Part shown: in pieces, positions 36,202 through 44,392 of the stretch
How positions within the stretch are numbered: position 1 is the first letter of the stretch
Layout of the letters: the number at the start of each line of letters is the position of its first letter
Program-made: the position numbers and the translations under genes
Notes under the pieces: generated by a model
Told to the model about the DNA's origin: nothing
The model's input: the letters and a program-made list of their open reading frames with translations, nothing else
Databases searched by the model: none
Source: Prosthecobacter vanneervenii
GTDB taxonomy: Bacteria; Verrucomicrobiota; Verrucomicrobiia; Verrucomicrobiales; Verrucomicrobiaceae
Length of the DNA stretch: 64,000 nucleotides
NCBI RefSeq assembly: GCF_014203095.1
Contig: NZ_JACHIG010000002.1
Location: 239,695 to 303,694 of the forward strand
Direction: 5' to 3'

Positions 36202-37937
36202 CAGGCGGCGGAGGCGGGCGGGGATTTGCGGCTGCGGGGCTTCTTCACCGGTACCACCACCTCGGCAGGCGGTATGTCAGAGGTAAAGGAGGCCTCCACG
36301 ATCTTGGCGGATGCGGCAGGCAGCGCCGAGGCTGCGGTTTCCTGATCTGCGGCGGCAGCAGGCTCGTCGCGCACGATCACCTGCGTGCTGGGCCGGGTTT
36401 CCAGAGCCTTCTGGTATTTGATGCGGCCGTGCATCATGCTCAGCAGCGTCTTGGCAAAGCTGGCCTTGATGCGGGCAAGTTCGGCGATGGTGAGGTCGCA
36501 CTCGTCCAGCTGGCCGTCCACCATGCGTGCCTGCACGATCTCGTCGATCATCGTCTCAATGCGGGAGGCATTGGGCTTTTCCAGCGTGCGGGAGGCGCTC
36601 TCCACGGCGTCGGCCAGGGAGATGATGGCGGATTCCTTGAACTGCGGGCGCGGGCCTGGGTAGCGGAAGGTCTCCTCGCTCACCTGAGGGATGTCGTCCT
36701 CCTTGGCCTTGCCGAGCTTCACGAGGCGCTCCATCTCGGCCTTCTGCTCCAGCGCCTGACGGTAGAAGTAAAAGGCCAGCGAGGTGCCGTGGTGCTGCTC
36801 GATGACGTCGATGATGCGGGCGTTGAGATTGTTTTTGATGGCGAGGTCCACGCCGTCCTTCACATGCGCGATGATGACGAGCGCGCTCATGCGCGGGGTC
36901 AGGTCCTCGTGCGGGCTGTCCGCAGGGTCCATGTTTTCGATGAAGTACTCCGGCTTGCTGAGCTTGCCGATGTCATGGAAATAAGCGCAGACGCGGCACA
37001 TGCTTGCGCTGGCCCCGATGTTTTCCGCAGCGGCTTCGGAGAGATTGGCCACCACGAGACTGTGGTGGTAGGTGCCAGGGGCCTCAATGCTGAGGCGACG
37101 CATCAGGGGGTGGTTCAGGTCCGCCAGCTCCAGCCAGGAGACATCCGTGGTCACGCCAAAGACGCTCTCCAGAACAGGCAGCACTCCGCCCACGACCAAG
37201 CCGGTGACGATGCCGATGAGCAGCGGCAGGCCCACCATGCGGCCCACTTTTTCCTCCATGATGACTCCGGCGGCATCATGCAGCAGGAGCGAGTAAAACA
37301 TGGCCACCACACCCACATAGAGCCCGGCCATGAAGAGGCGGTTGCGGCGGCGCACGCGCTTCGTCAGCAGCACGCCGGTGAAGCCCAGCAGGGCCGATGT
37401 AGCCATGTAGGTGGGCGCGGAGATGGAGATGCACACCAGCACGCCGAAGAGCGTGCCGTAAATGGCCCCGAAGAGGCCTATGCGCCGCCCCAGGATCACT
37501 GAGAGCACCACCGGCCCAAAGGCATGCGGCAGCACGATGGCCTTCAGCGTCTTGCCCCAGCTCAGGCTGGAGGACACGTCCAGCATCAGCAGCACGAGAG
37601 ACAGGTGGGTAAAGATGGTGCCCAGCACGAGCACGAGCACTCCATTGTCGCAGACCTCCGGGCGCAGCACCACGCGCTCATGCACCACCATGGCAAAGCC
37701 GATGGCCGCTGCGTAGAGCATGTGCAGCCAGGTGACGGCGGGCAGCCCGTCCTCCACCTGCGTGCCCAGGCGCATCAGGATGCCCAGGCCGATAAAAAAG
37801 AAGATGTAGGCCACCACGGCACCCGCCGGGTGCGTGCGCATCTCATCAATGAGGTCACCCTCCTGGTGCTTTCGGCGCGTTTTACCGCAGGAAAGCCCTT
37901 CGCGTTGCAAACGGGCACGACGAATGGACTCGAACAT
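36201..37937 (-). CDS. pgpH: 7TM-HD phosphodiesterase (PgpH-like, c-di-AMP hydrolase family)
   Basis: 578 residues. Several membrane helices cover about residues 38-265, followed by an HD domain: LMRRLSIEAPGTYHHSLVVANLSEAAAENIG, YFHDIGKLSKPEYFIEN, and VIEQHHGTSLAFYFY. The large extracellular 7TMR-HDED domain of Listeria PgpH is absent, so it is shorter than that protein (about 715). The family hydrolyses cyclic di-AMP at the inner membrane. The C-terminus has an Ala/Pro/Lys-rich tail (VPVKKPRSRKSPPASAA). It lies between phoH and ybeY and overlaps the ybeY start. Confidence 0.88.
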   Translation of the reverse strand: MFESIRRARLQREGLSCGKTRRKHQEGDLIDEMRTHPAGAVVAYIFFFIGLGILMRLGTQVEDGLPAVTWLHMLYAAAIGFAMVVHERVVLRPEVCDNGVLVLVLGTIFTHLSLVLLMLDVSSSLSWGKTLKAIVLPHAFGPVVLSVILGRRIGLFGAIYGTLFGVLVCISISAPTYMATSALLGFTGVLLTKRVRRRNRLFMAGLYVGVVAMFYSLLLHDAAGVIMEEKVGRMVGLPLLIGIVTGLVVGGVLPVLESVFGVTTDVSWLELADLNHPLMRRLSIEAPGTYHHSLVVANLSEAAAENIGASASMCRVCAYFHDIGKLSKPEYFIENMDPADSPHEDLTPRMSALVIIAHVKDGVDLAIKNNLNARIIDVIEQHHGTSLAFYFYRQALEQKAEMERLVKLGKAKEDDIPQVSEETFRYPGPRPQFKESAIISLADAVESASRTLEKPNASRIETMIDEIVQARMVDGQLDECDLTIAELARIKASFAKTLLSMMHGRIKYQKALETRPSTQVIVRDEPAAAADQETAASALPAASAKIVEASFTSDIPPAEVVVPVKKPRSRKSPPASAA

Positions 37938-38024
37938 GTGGGGGGGTTTGGAAGGAGACTGGAGGGGAGGCTACCACACATCAGGGGACAAACAAGGAGC
38001 TTTCAACCCACCCCTTGAAATGGG

Positions 38025-38996
38025 TCATTGTGTCTCATTTTTGCGAGTTCGTCCGGCTTGGTAGGCCTCGATGATGCGCTGCACCACCGGCAGGCGCACG
38101 ATGTCCTTGGGCGCAAAGGCCACAAAGCGCACGCCCTCAACGTCCTGGAGCATTTCCACCGCCTCGCGCAGGCCGGACTTCACATGGCGGCGCAGGTCCA
38201 CCTGGGAGGGATCTCCGGTGACCACGCAGCGCGCCCCCTCCCCCAATCGGGTGAGAAACATGAGCATCTGCTCCGTGGTGGTATTCTGCGCCTCGTCGAG
38301 GATGATGAAGGCATTCTTCAGCGTGCGCCCGCGCATGTAGGCCAGCGGGGCGATCTCGATGCTGCCGCGCTCGATCAGGCGCTCCGCCTCCTCGGGCTCC
38401 AGCATGTCGTAGAGCGCATCGTACAGCGGGCGCAGGTAGGGAAAGATCTTTTCCTTCAGGTCTCCGGGCAGGAAGCCGAGCGCCTCCCCGGCCTCCACGG
38501 CGGGGCGGGTCAGCACCAGGCGCTGGACCAGCTTTTCTTTGAGGAAATGCAGCCCCTGGGCCATGGCCAGGTAGGTCTTGCCCGTGCCTGCGGGGCCGAT
38601 GCCAAAGACCACCTCGCACTCGCGCATGGCCTGCACGTAGGCGATCTGCCCACGCGTCTTGGCCAGCACGGCGGGGCGCTTGCCAGAGCCCAGCAGCTTC
38701 AGCTGCATGATGGCGTCTGCCGGGGCGTCTCCGGTGTCCCGCTGCACGCTCTCGGCCACCAGCCGCACCATGCCGGCAGACACCTCTCCGCCGCTGCGGC
38801 GCACCTTTTCCAGCTGGGTCAGCACCTCGCGCACGGCGGCGATCTGGTCTTCCTCCCCCTCCAGGCGCACCCAGCCCTCGCGGCTGGTGATGCCCACGCC
38901 AAAGGTGTCTCCGATCAGGCGCAGGCTGCCGAGGTCATTGCCCAGCAGCTTGTGGAGAAACTGCGGCGTCTCGTACGTGAGGGTTTCGACGGGCAT
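38025..38996 (-). CDS. phoH: PhoH family ATPase
   Basis: 323 residues. The N-terminal ~100 residues form a KH-like RNA-binding region (LLGNDLGSLRLIGDTFGVGITSREGWVRLEGEED). The ATPase follows, with Walker A FGIGPAGTGKTYLAMA, the substrate-like LTRPAVEAGEALGFLPGDL and Walker B AFIILDEAQNTT. It is linked to RNA metabolism with YbeY. Its ATG overlaps the stop of the secreted-protein gene before it (ATGA), so translation is probably coupled. An 87-bp gap separates it from the HD gene. Confidence 0.93.
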   Translation of the reverse strand: MPVETLTYETPQFLHKLLGNDLGSLRLIGDTFGVGITSREGWVRLEGEEDQIAAVREVLTQLEKVRRSGGEVSAGMVRLVAESVQRDTGDAPADAIMQLKLLGSGKRPAVLAKTRGQIAYVQAMRECEVVFGIGPAGTGKTYLAMAQGLHFLKEKLVQRLVLTRPAVEAGEALGFLPGDLKEKIFPYLRPLYDALYDMLEPEEAERLIERGSIEIAPLAYMRGRTLKNAFIILDEAQNTTTEQMLMFLTRLGEGARCVVTGDPSQVDLRRHVKSGLREAVEMLQDVEGVRFVAFAPKDIVRLPVVQRIIEAYQAGRTRKNETQ

Positions 38997-39439
38997 CAGC
39001 GGTAGCCATAGGCCAGCGCCCAGAGGACGCTGGGGTCTGTCTTTGATTTCAGCTCAAAGACGATCTTGTAGGTGCCCGTTTTGGGCGGATTCACGCGGGC
39101 GCTCATGAAGTTCTTGTCCGCCTTCGCATTGATCTGTATGGGCTGGTTTTTCTCGTCGTACACCTTCATGTCCAGCGCCACTCCTTCCTGGCTGGTGCCC
39201 AGCCAGAAGGCGTATTCATTGCCCTTGAAAAGCTGGTGGGTGATCATGAGCTTCTGCCCGCTCTTCACCTCGCCATTCCAGTAGTCCTCACGCACGATGA
39301 AGCCCTGCTCGACGAAAGGCGTGGCCGCCTCCATGGCATAGTCATGCGACTCATCGACGGTGGCGTGCAGCAGCGTGGCGCAGGCCAGCAGAGCGACCAG
39401 GGCGGTGAGAGCTTGGGAGCAGAAGCGAGGGCACTTCAT
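38996..39439 (-). CDS. Secreted protein of unknown function
   Basis: 147 residues. A signal peptide (ALTALVALLACATLLHATVD) is followed by a ~120-residue domain containing HQLFKGNEYAFWLGTSQEGVALDMKVYDEKNQP and VNPPKTGTYKIVFELKSKTD. This has the look of a small beta-sandwich like the C-terminal domains of secreted proteases, but I do not recognise the family. Its stop overlaps the phoH start, placing it at the head of the phoH-ybeY operon. A GGAAGG lies upstream of the ATG, although rather far. Confidence 0.6.
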   Translation of the reverse strand: MKCPRFCSQALTALVALLACATLLHATVDESHDYAMEAATPFVEQGFIVREDYWNGEVKSGQKLMITHQLFKGNEYAFWLGTSQEGVALDMKVYDEKNQPIQINAKADKNFMSARVNPPKTGTYKIVFELKSKTDPSVLWALAYGYR

Positions 39440-39494
39440 GAGGGGATGTTCCTTCCAGGGGTGAGATCGTGGGCGGGAGGCGGGTGCAGGCGGA

Positions 39495-40319
39495 TTACTT
39501 CTTGGCCAGGATTTCGGTCAGCAGGCTGTCGCAGGTCTTGCCGATCTGGTTCACGGCATCCTTGGTAAAGCCGTCCACCGCGCCTTCCATCTGATCCTGC
39601 ACCACGGCCAGGCCCTTTTGAATGGACTTCACCACATCGTGCTCGCGGGTGCTGCCGGGCATTTTGGAGATGGCGTTCACAAAGTGCTCCACCAGCATGG
39701 GCTGGTTCAGCAGCTCGGCGCGGTCGGCGGAAAAGCTCTTCTTCACCACGGAGGTCACAGAGGCGGTGCCGCGCAGCCAGCCGCCGAGGCTCACGCATTG
39801 GGAGAGGTCCATGTCCTTCATCTGCTCCATGGTGTCCTTCACGGTCTTCTGGGTCAGGTCAAACTCCTTGCGGATGGAGCTCCAGTTGCCCTTGTCAGCG
39901 GCGTCCAGGATGGCCTGCGCGTGGGGCAGCACGGACTTGCTGAGTCCGAGGCTCTTGGCCAGGGAGATCACGTCATGGCCTATGTCCTTGACCGCCTCCT
40001 TGTCCTGGGCCTGCACGGCCACAAAGCCCTCGGCCACCGTGTAGCCAAAGAGGAGGGAGAGCTTGGTGCGGTCGCTGGTGGTGGGGATGTCCTGCTTGCG
40101 CAGCTCGGCCTGCCAGTTGGGCTCGCCCAGCTTGTCCAGCACGGAAAAGACCTCGCTCGGCACGGGCACGATGACGTCGTCCACCACCTTGCCGGGGAAG
40201 GCCAGCGGGTCAAAATTCTCCACTCCCTTGGTGCCCTGGGGGGCGGCGGCGAGGGACAGGCTGCCAGCCACCAGCAGGGCGGCGGTCAGAGCAGGGCGGA
40301 TGAACGGGGAGCTTTTCAT
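39495..40319 (-). CDS. Secreted/periplasmic helical protein of unknown function
   Basis: 274 residues from ATG 40319 (MKSSPFIRPALTAALLVAGSLSLAAAPQG). The upstream frame to 40349 would add ten residues before the signal and is not favoured. The mature part is mostly helical, with DKEAVKDIGHDVISLAKSLGLSKSVLPHAQAIL and GKLTQKTVKDTMEQMKDMD-like segments, and one pair of Cys (CVSL, CDSL). No enzyme motif was seen. It lies 55 bp ahead of the other small secreted-protein gene on the same strand. Confidence 0.6.
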   Translation of the reverse strand: MKSSPFIRPALTAALLVAGSLSLAAAPQGTKGVENFDPLAFPGKVVDDVIVPVPSEVFSVLDKLGEPNWQAELRKQDIPTTSDRTKLSLLFGYTVAEGFVAVQAQDKEAVKDIGHDVISLAKSLGLSKSVLPHAQAILDAADKGNWSSIRKEFDLTQKTVKDTMEQMKDMDLSQCVSLGGWLRGTASVTSVVKKSFSADRAELLNQPMLVEHFVNAISKMPGSTREHDVVKSIQKGLAVVQDQMEGAVDGFTKDAVNQIGKTCDSLLTEILAKK

Positions 40320-40799
40320 GTCAAAAAATAACCGAGGTGAGAGCAGCACGGAGCACTGATGTCACTCAACCGCATCAGACCCAAATCGCAACTGGTTTGA
40401 CCACCGAGCGCAGGCAGTTTCAAGAAATGCCCCCTGAAGAAATGATGCCAGGGGGCAGGATGAGCGCCGGAGACCACAGCCTCCTGTCATGCCAGGAGCT
40501 GCATGTGGCATCTCTGCCCGGCACACGAAAGCCGGCATATGGAGTGCGGTCGCGGAGATGCAAGGCGCAGGCCTGCATCGCAGCTACCGCTTTCGCAGGG
40601 GACTACGGGGAGGTTGCGGCCTTGGCCCGCCGTCCGGCCCGCAAATGGGTTCTTTCGGCGGACTCAGGATTTCCGTACGCCAGCGGGCCTGCGAAAGCGG
40701 TAGCTGCGGTCGTTCCTCCCTCCGCGACCGCACTCCAAAACGCTCCGTGCTTGCTTAGAAGATTGCCATCCGCTGCCTGCGCGCAGACCGCCCCTTGCC
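40320..40799. other. Gene-free region holding inverted-repeat copy E2
   Basis: No gene with family likeness was found; small open frames here read through repeat DNA. Positions 40320-40540 show no structure I can name. Positions 40541-40736 are the nested inverted-repeat element E2. The remaining ~60 bases lead to the stop of the minus-strand lipoprotein gene. Confidence 0.5.
40541..40736. repeat. Nested inverted-repeat element, copy E2 (MITE-like)
   Basis: The ends GGAGTGCGGTCGCGGA (40541-40556) and its exact complement (40721-40736) are perfect over 16 bp. The inner arms at 40580-40599 and 40688-40707 are perfect over 20 bp. The layout is the same as copy E1, with a different middle. Confidence 0.8.
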
Positions 40800-41552
40800 T
40801 CACTGCCGCCTTCCCATCTCGGCGTCCATGATCTTGCGGTAGGTGTCGCCGGGGGGCACGGTTTTGCGCACGGCGTCGGCCACATCCAGCAGGTCGTGGC
40901 CGTCAAAATGGGAGCGCAGGCTGTCGCTGGCCTGATCGGCGGCGGGCTTGCCGCCGCTGAGGGTCACGATGAGGGTCTCCCAGTTGAAGAGCATGCGCCA
41001 CTTTTGATAAGCAAAGTAGCTGCGGGTGGCCTCGGGCGTGCTGGCTTTGTCGATCGCCGCCTCTGCGGCCTCCACAGCGGGCCAGGCCTGCAGGTAGGTG
41101 GTTTGCACGGGCTGGTATTGCTCGGGAGTGTAGGCCATGCCGGCGGCTTTCCAGGCGGTGATGATCTCGGCGTCGGTCACCAGCGCGGGGATCAGGCGCA
41201 GCAGCACCTCCTCGCGGGAGTGTGCGTCCGGTTTGGCGGCCAGTCCGCTGGCAGCGCTGGCCCGGGCGCTGGCGTACTGCCCGGTGCGCCATTCGGAGAT
41301 GGCGCGCATCATCCACGCGGTGGGCCGCTGGGCGGGCTCCAGCTTGGCGATGCCGTCATTTGAGAGAAAGCTGAGCACCGACTGGTAGCCCGAAGGCGCG
41401 GCGGAGATGCGGCCGGAGAAGAGCAGGTCGGTGTCAAAGGCCCGCTCAAACTGCGTGCGCACGCCCGGAAAGCTGGCGCTGGGGGCGATGTCTGAGCAGG
41501 CGGGCAGCAGCAGACTGAGGCAGGTGGTGCAAAGCAGGACAAGGTGGCGCAT
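40800..41552 (-). CDS. Lipoprotein of unknown function
   Basis: 250 residues from ATG 41552. The start MRHLVLLCTTCLSLLLPACSD has a type II signal with lipobox LPAC, so the mature protein should be lipid-anchored at Cys19. The longer open frame lacks a leader and is not used. The body is helical with repeated Ala-rich stretches (GQYASARASAASGLAAKPDAHSREEVLLRL), suggesting TPR-like helices, but no family is recognised. It is divergent from the radical-SAM gene, 200 bp away. Confidence 0.6.
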   Translation of the reverse strand: MRHLVLLCTTCLSLLLPACSDIAPSASFPGVRTQFERAFDTDLLFSGRISAAPSGYQSVLSFLSNDGIAKLEPAQRPTAWMMRAISEWRTGQYASARASAASGLAAKPDAHSREEVLLRLIPALVTDAEIITAWKAAGMAYTPEQYQPVQTTYLQAWPAVEAAEAAIDKASTPEATRSYFAYQKWRMLFNWETLIVTLSGGKPAADQASDSLRSHFDGHDLLDVADAVRKTVPPGDTYRKIMDAEMGRRQ

Positions 41553-41753
41553 GGTTGGCGGGACAGGGAAAGACTCATGCAGAGCTTGAGGCAGAAAACA
41601 ACCCTCCGGGCGCGGCAGTTGCGCGGGTGTTTGTCCTATGCGCAGTCCTGCCATGACAGGGCAGGAGATGCGAAATATTTCCCATTTGCGCAGACGGGGA
41701 ACAGTTTGATCGTAGAACTAGAATCGGCAGCCGTTATTTTCTTACCCCCACTC

Positions 41754-43094
41754 ATGCAAACCACGCTCGACACTTCCGCTCCGGAGAAAAAGGTCCAACA
41801 GACCGAGGCTGGAAACTACTTTGTCTCCAACTACCCGCCCTTCTCCTTCTGGAAGCCCGATCAGGTGCCTGCCGTGGAGGCCGTGCTGCAGCAGCCTGCG
41901 CCCGCCAACATCCCGCTGGGTGTGTACTTCCACATCCCTTTCTGCCGCAAGCGCTGCCACTTCTGCTACTTCAAGGTCTATACCGACAAAAACGCTCAGG
42001 AGGTGAAGGCCTACATCGACGCCGGCATGCGCGAGATGCAGCGCTTTGCCAGCCAGCCGTACCTGAAGGGCCGCAAGGCGCACTTCGTGTACTTCGGCGG
42101 CGGCACCCCCAGCTACCTCTCCGTGCCCCAGCTCAAGGACCTGACCAACCGCATGAAGGACATGATCCCCTGGGACGAGGCGGAGGAGGTGGCCTTTGAG
42201 GCCGAGCCCGGCACGCTCAATGAGGTGAAGCTCACCGGCATCCGCGACATCGGCGTGACCCGCCTGAGCCTGGGCGTGGAGAACTTTGACGACCACATCC
42301 TCGAAACCAACGGCCGCGCCCACCGCAGCGGCGAGATCGAGAAGGCCTACCGCTTTGCCCGCACGCTCGGCTTTGAGCACATCAATATCGACCTCATCGC
42401 CGGCATGATGAACGAGACCTGGGAAAACTGGCGCGAGGTGGTGCGCAAGGCCATCGCCCTGCAGCCCGATGCCGTGACCATCTACCAGATGGAGGTGCCC
42501 TACAACACCACCATGTACCAGCAGATGAAGGCGGAAGGAAAAGTCACCGCCCCCGTGGCCGACTGGCAGACCAAGCGCGACTGGGTCAGCTACGCCTTTG
42601 ATGAGTTCCAGAAAGACGGCTACACCGTGACCAGCGCCTACACCGTGGTGAAGGACCCGCAGCGCATCAAGTTCGTCTATCGCGATGCCCTCTGGGAAGG
42701 GGCCGACCTGCTGAGCAATGGCGTGGCCTCCTTTGGCCATCTGGGTGGCGTGCACTACCAGAACCAGGCCGATGTGGGCCCCTACATGCAGGCCGTGGAT
42801 GCCGGGCAGCTGCCCATCTTCCGCGCCTACCAGACCACGCCGGAGGACCGCTTTGTGCGCGAGTTCATCCTCAAGCTGAAGCTGGGCCGCAGCGAGTTTG
42901 ACTACTACGTGAAAAAATTCGGGCAGGACCCGCGCCAGTTCTTTGCGCAGCAGCTTGAATACATCGCCAAGGAGGGCTTTGCCACGCTGGACGACAAAGG
43001 CGTGACCCTCAGCCGCGACGGCCTGCTGCAGGTGGACCGCCTGCTGCATGATTTCTTCCTGCCCCAGCACCGCCAGTACGCCCGCTACACCTGA
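41754..43094 (+). CDS. HemN/HemW-like radical SAM protein
   Basis: 446 residues from ATG 41754; the open frame upstream crosses the divergent promoter region and is ignored. The radical SAM cluster is Cys64-x3-Cys68-x2-Cys71 in FHIPFCRKRCHFCYFK. FGGGTPSYLSVPQLKDL and RLSLGVENFDDHILETNGR are typical HemN-family stretches. The C-terminal HemN domain is present (DRFVREFILKLKLGRSEFDYYVKKFG). True HemN oxidises coproporphyrinogen III; HemW handles haem; other members act in unrelated pathways. The chorismate-lyase-like gene 47 bp downstream hints at a non-haem role. Confidence 0.8.
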   Translation: MQTTLDTSAPEKKVQQTEAGNYFVSNYPPFSFWKPDQVPAVEAVLQQPAPANIPLGVYFHIPFCRKRCHFCYFKVYTDKNAQEVKAYIDAGMREMQRFASQPYLKGRKAHFVYFGGGTPSYLSVPQLKDLTNRMKDMIPWDEAEEVAFEAEPGTLNEVKLTGIRDIGVTRLSLGVENFDDHILETNGRAHRSGEIEKAYRFARTLGFEHINIDLIAGMMNETWENWREVVRKAIALQPDAVTIYQMEVPYNTTMYQQMKAEGKVTAPVADWQTKRDWVSYAFDEFQKDGYTVTSAYTVVKDPQRIKFVYRDALWEGADLLSNGVASFGHLGGVHYQNQADVGPYMQAVDAGQLPIFRAYQTTPEDRFVREFILKLKLGRSEFDYYVKKFGQDPRQFFAQQLEYIAKEGFATLDDKGVTLSRDGLLQVDRLLHDFFLPQHRQYARYT

Positions 43095-43141
43095 GCCACG
43101 CCCCACTCCCTCCCCGACGCAACCGCACCCCCACATCGGCG

Positions 43142-43693
43142 ATGAATGAGGCACCCCGGCAGGACGAGGACATTCTGGCTCCTCTGATCTTCTTTTACGG
43201 CATCGGCAGCGCGCGCCCGCGCGTGACCTTTGTGCAGCCCCAGGAGCTGGCAGACCAGGAGCGCTTCCTCCTCGTGCACGACAAGGACATGACACCGCAC
43301 CTGCGGGAGTATCATGCCAGCGAGATCGACCTCGACGTGGCCGCCCGCGCCCGCATCGGCAACTACCTCGTGCGCGCCTCCGTGCTGCATCGGCGCAATG
43401 ACGGCATGCCGGTGGAGTTTGGGGCCATCGGCATCCATCTGGACATTTTGCCTGAAGAGGCCCAGCAGCTCGTGCTCGAGGGCCTGGTGCCCTTTGGTGC
43501 CATCCTGGAGCGCTACCAGGTGCCCCACTCCAGCCACCCACGCGGCTACTTCCGCATCTCCGTGGACCAGCGCCTCGCCGACCTCCTCGGAGCCACCAGC
43601 GGCCAGATCCTCTTCGGCCGCTGCAACGAACTGCGCCACGGCAGCGGCCGAGTGCTGGCCGATGTGGTCGAGGTGCTGCCGAGGATGCATTGA
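43142..43693 (+). CDS. Chorismate lyase-like protein (tentative)
   Basis: 183 residues with no signal peptide. ARARIGNYLVRASVLHRRNDGMPVEFGAIGIHLDIL, then EGLVPFGAILERYQVPHSSHPRGYFRISVDQRLADLLG, resembles the UbiC/UTRA-fold chorismate pyruvate-lyase families, where a (P/L)hG-x-hL segment follows two long strands. The match is by layout, not by a clear catalytic signature. If right, it would form 4-hydroxybenzoate or a related compound from chorismate. It is probably co-transcribed with the radical SAM gene. The array of REP-like repeats starts 18 bp after its stop. Confidence 0.45.
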   Translation: MNEAPRQDEDILAPLIFFYGIGSARPRVTFVQPQELADQERFLLVHDKDMTPHLREYHASEIDLDVAARARIGNYLVRASVLHRRNDGMPVEFGAIGIHLDILPEEAQQLVLEGLVPFGAILERYQVPHSSHPRGYFRISVDQRLADLLGATSGQILFGRCNELRHGSGRVLADVVEVLPRMH

Positions 43694-43710
43694 GCTGGGG
43701 GTACACCCAG

Positions 43711-44042
43711 CGCAAGGTAGGGAGGCTGGTCCTCAGCCCTCCGCCGTAAGCGGTGTAAACGTGCGAATGGCATGACGTGGTGGCGGAGCCCAGCGCAAGG
43801 TAGGGAGGGCTGTCCCCAGCCCTCCGCCGTAAGCGGTGTAAACGTGCGAATGGCATGACGTGGTAGCGGAGCCCAGCGCAAGGTAGGGAGGGCTGTCCTC
43901 AGCCCTCCGCCGTAAGCGGTGTAAACGTGCGAATGGCATGACGTGGTAGCGGAGCCCAGCGCAAGGTAGGGAGGGCTGTCCCCAGCCCTCCGCCGTAAGC
44001 GGTGTAAACGTGCGAATGGCATGACGTGGTGGCGGAGCCCTG
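43711..44042. repeat. Four tandem 83-bp units carrying REP-like hairpins
   Basis: Units begin at 43711, 43794, 43877 and 43960 and differ at only a few positions. Each has GGTAG, the arm GGAGGGCTG, the loop TCCC or TCCT and the arm CAGCCCTCC; then a small CCGC-CGTAA-GCGG hairpin; then a shared ~45-nt tail ending GGCGGAGCCC. The first unit has a shifted arm (GGAGGCTGG). Confidence 0.88.
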
Positions 44043-44100
44043 CGCTGGCGGCTTGCGGTGGGGTGGTGTTCTAGCAGGGTGCTCTTATCGCGATAGACCA

Positions 44101-44237
44101 CGGCTGCTTGGGGACAAGCAGCCCTACCTGCGCCGGGCATACGAGCACCCAGCGCGAGAAGGTAGGGAGGGCTGTCCCCAGCCCTCCGCGTGAGCCGGAT
44201 GTGTGATCGAATGACATGACGTGGTGGCGGAGCCCTG
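44101..44237. repeat. Head-to-head REP-like pair and fifth tail unit
   Basis: The minus-oriented hairpin at 44102-44123 has arms GGCTGCTTG/CAAGCAGCC around a TCCC loop (minus strand) and the GGTAG foot at 44124-44128. A ~32-nt linker containing CGCCGGGCAT leads to a plus-oriented hairpin at about 44161-44188 with the same tail as the tandem units. The arrangement copies that at 30130-30214. Confidence 0.75.
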
Positions 44238-44392
44238 CGCTTGTGCTGGGATGCATGCTGAAGCGCGAGCCCCCCCTGAAGCAAGGCATGCCCCATCCCC
44301 TGCCCGGCTGGATTTGTGGCGGAATGGCTGCTGCGAGTCTCGTAATAGCATTGCCTCAGATGCTCGGATTTGCTTAAAATCCCTCAATAACG

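Larger units (their letters stand above)
43694..44392. other. Gene-free region filled with REP-like repeats
   Basis: The open frames here are translations of repeat DNA in several frames and are not genes. The content is four tandem 83-bp units (43711-44042), an unrelated stretch (44043-44100), a minus-oriented hairpin (44101-44128), and a fifth unit (44153-44237). The last ~150 bases before the protease gene show no repeat and should hold its promoter. Confidence 0.7.

Noticed and set aside
41742..43856. 704-codon minus-strand frame over the radical SAM gene and repeats
   Set aside because: It joins repeat translations to the antisense of a gene with an intact CxxxCxxC site.
43711..44042. 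CRISPR array
   Set aside because: The 83-bp units are tandem and nearly identical throughout; there are no unique spacers, and no cas genes are in the window.
43546..44387. Overlapping minus-strand frames in the repeat array
   Set aside because: Their proteins repeat the same peptide blocks because they translate the 83-bp repeats.
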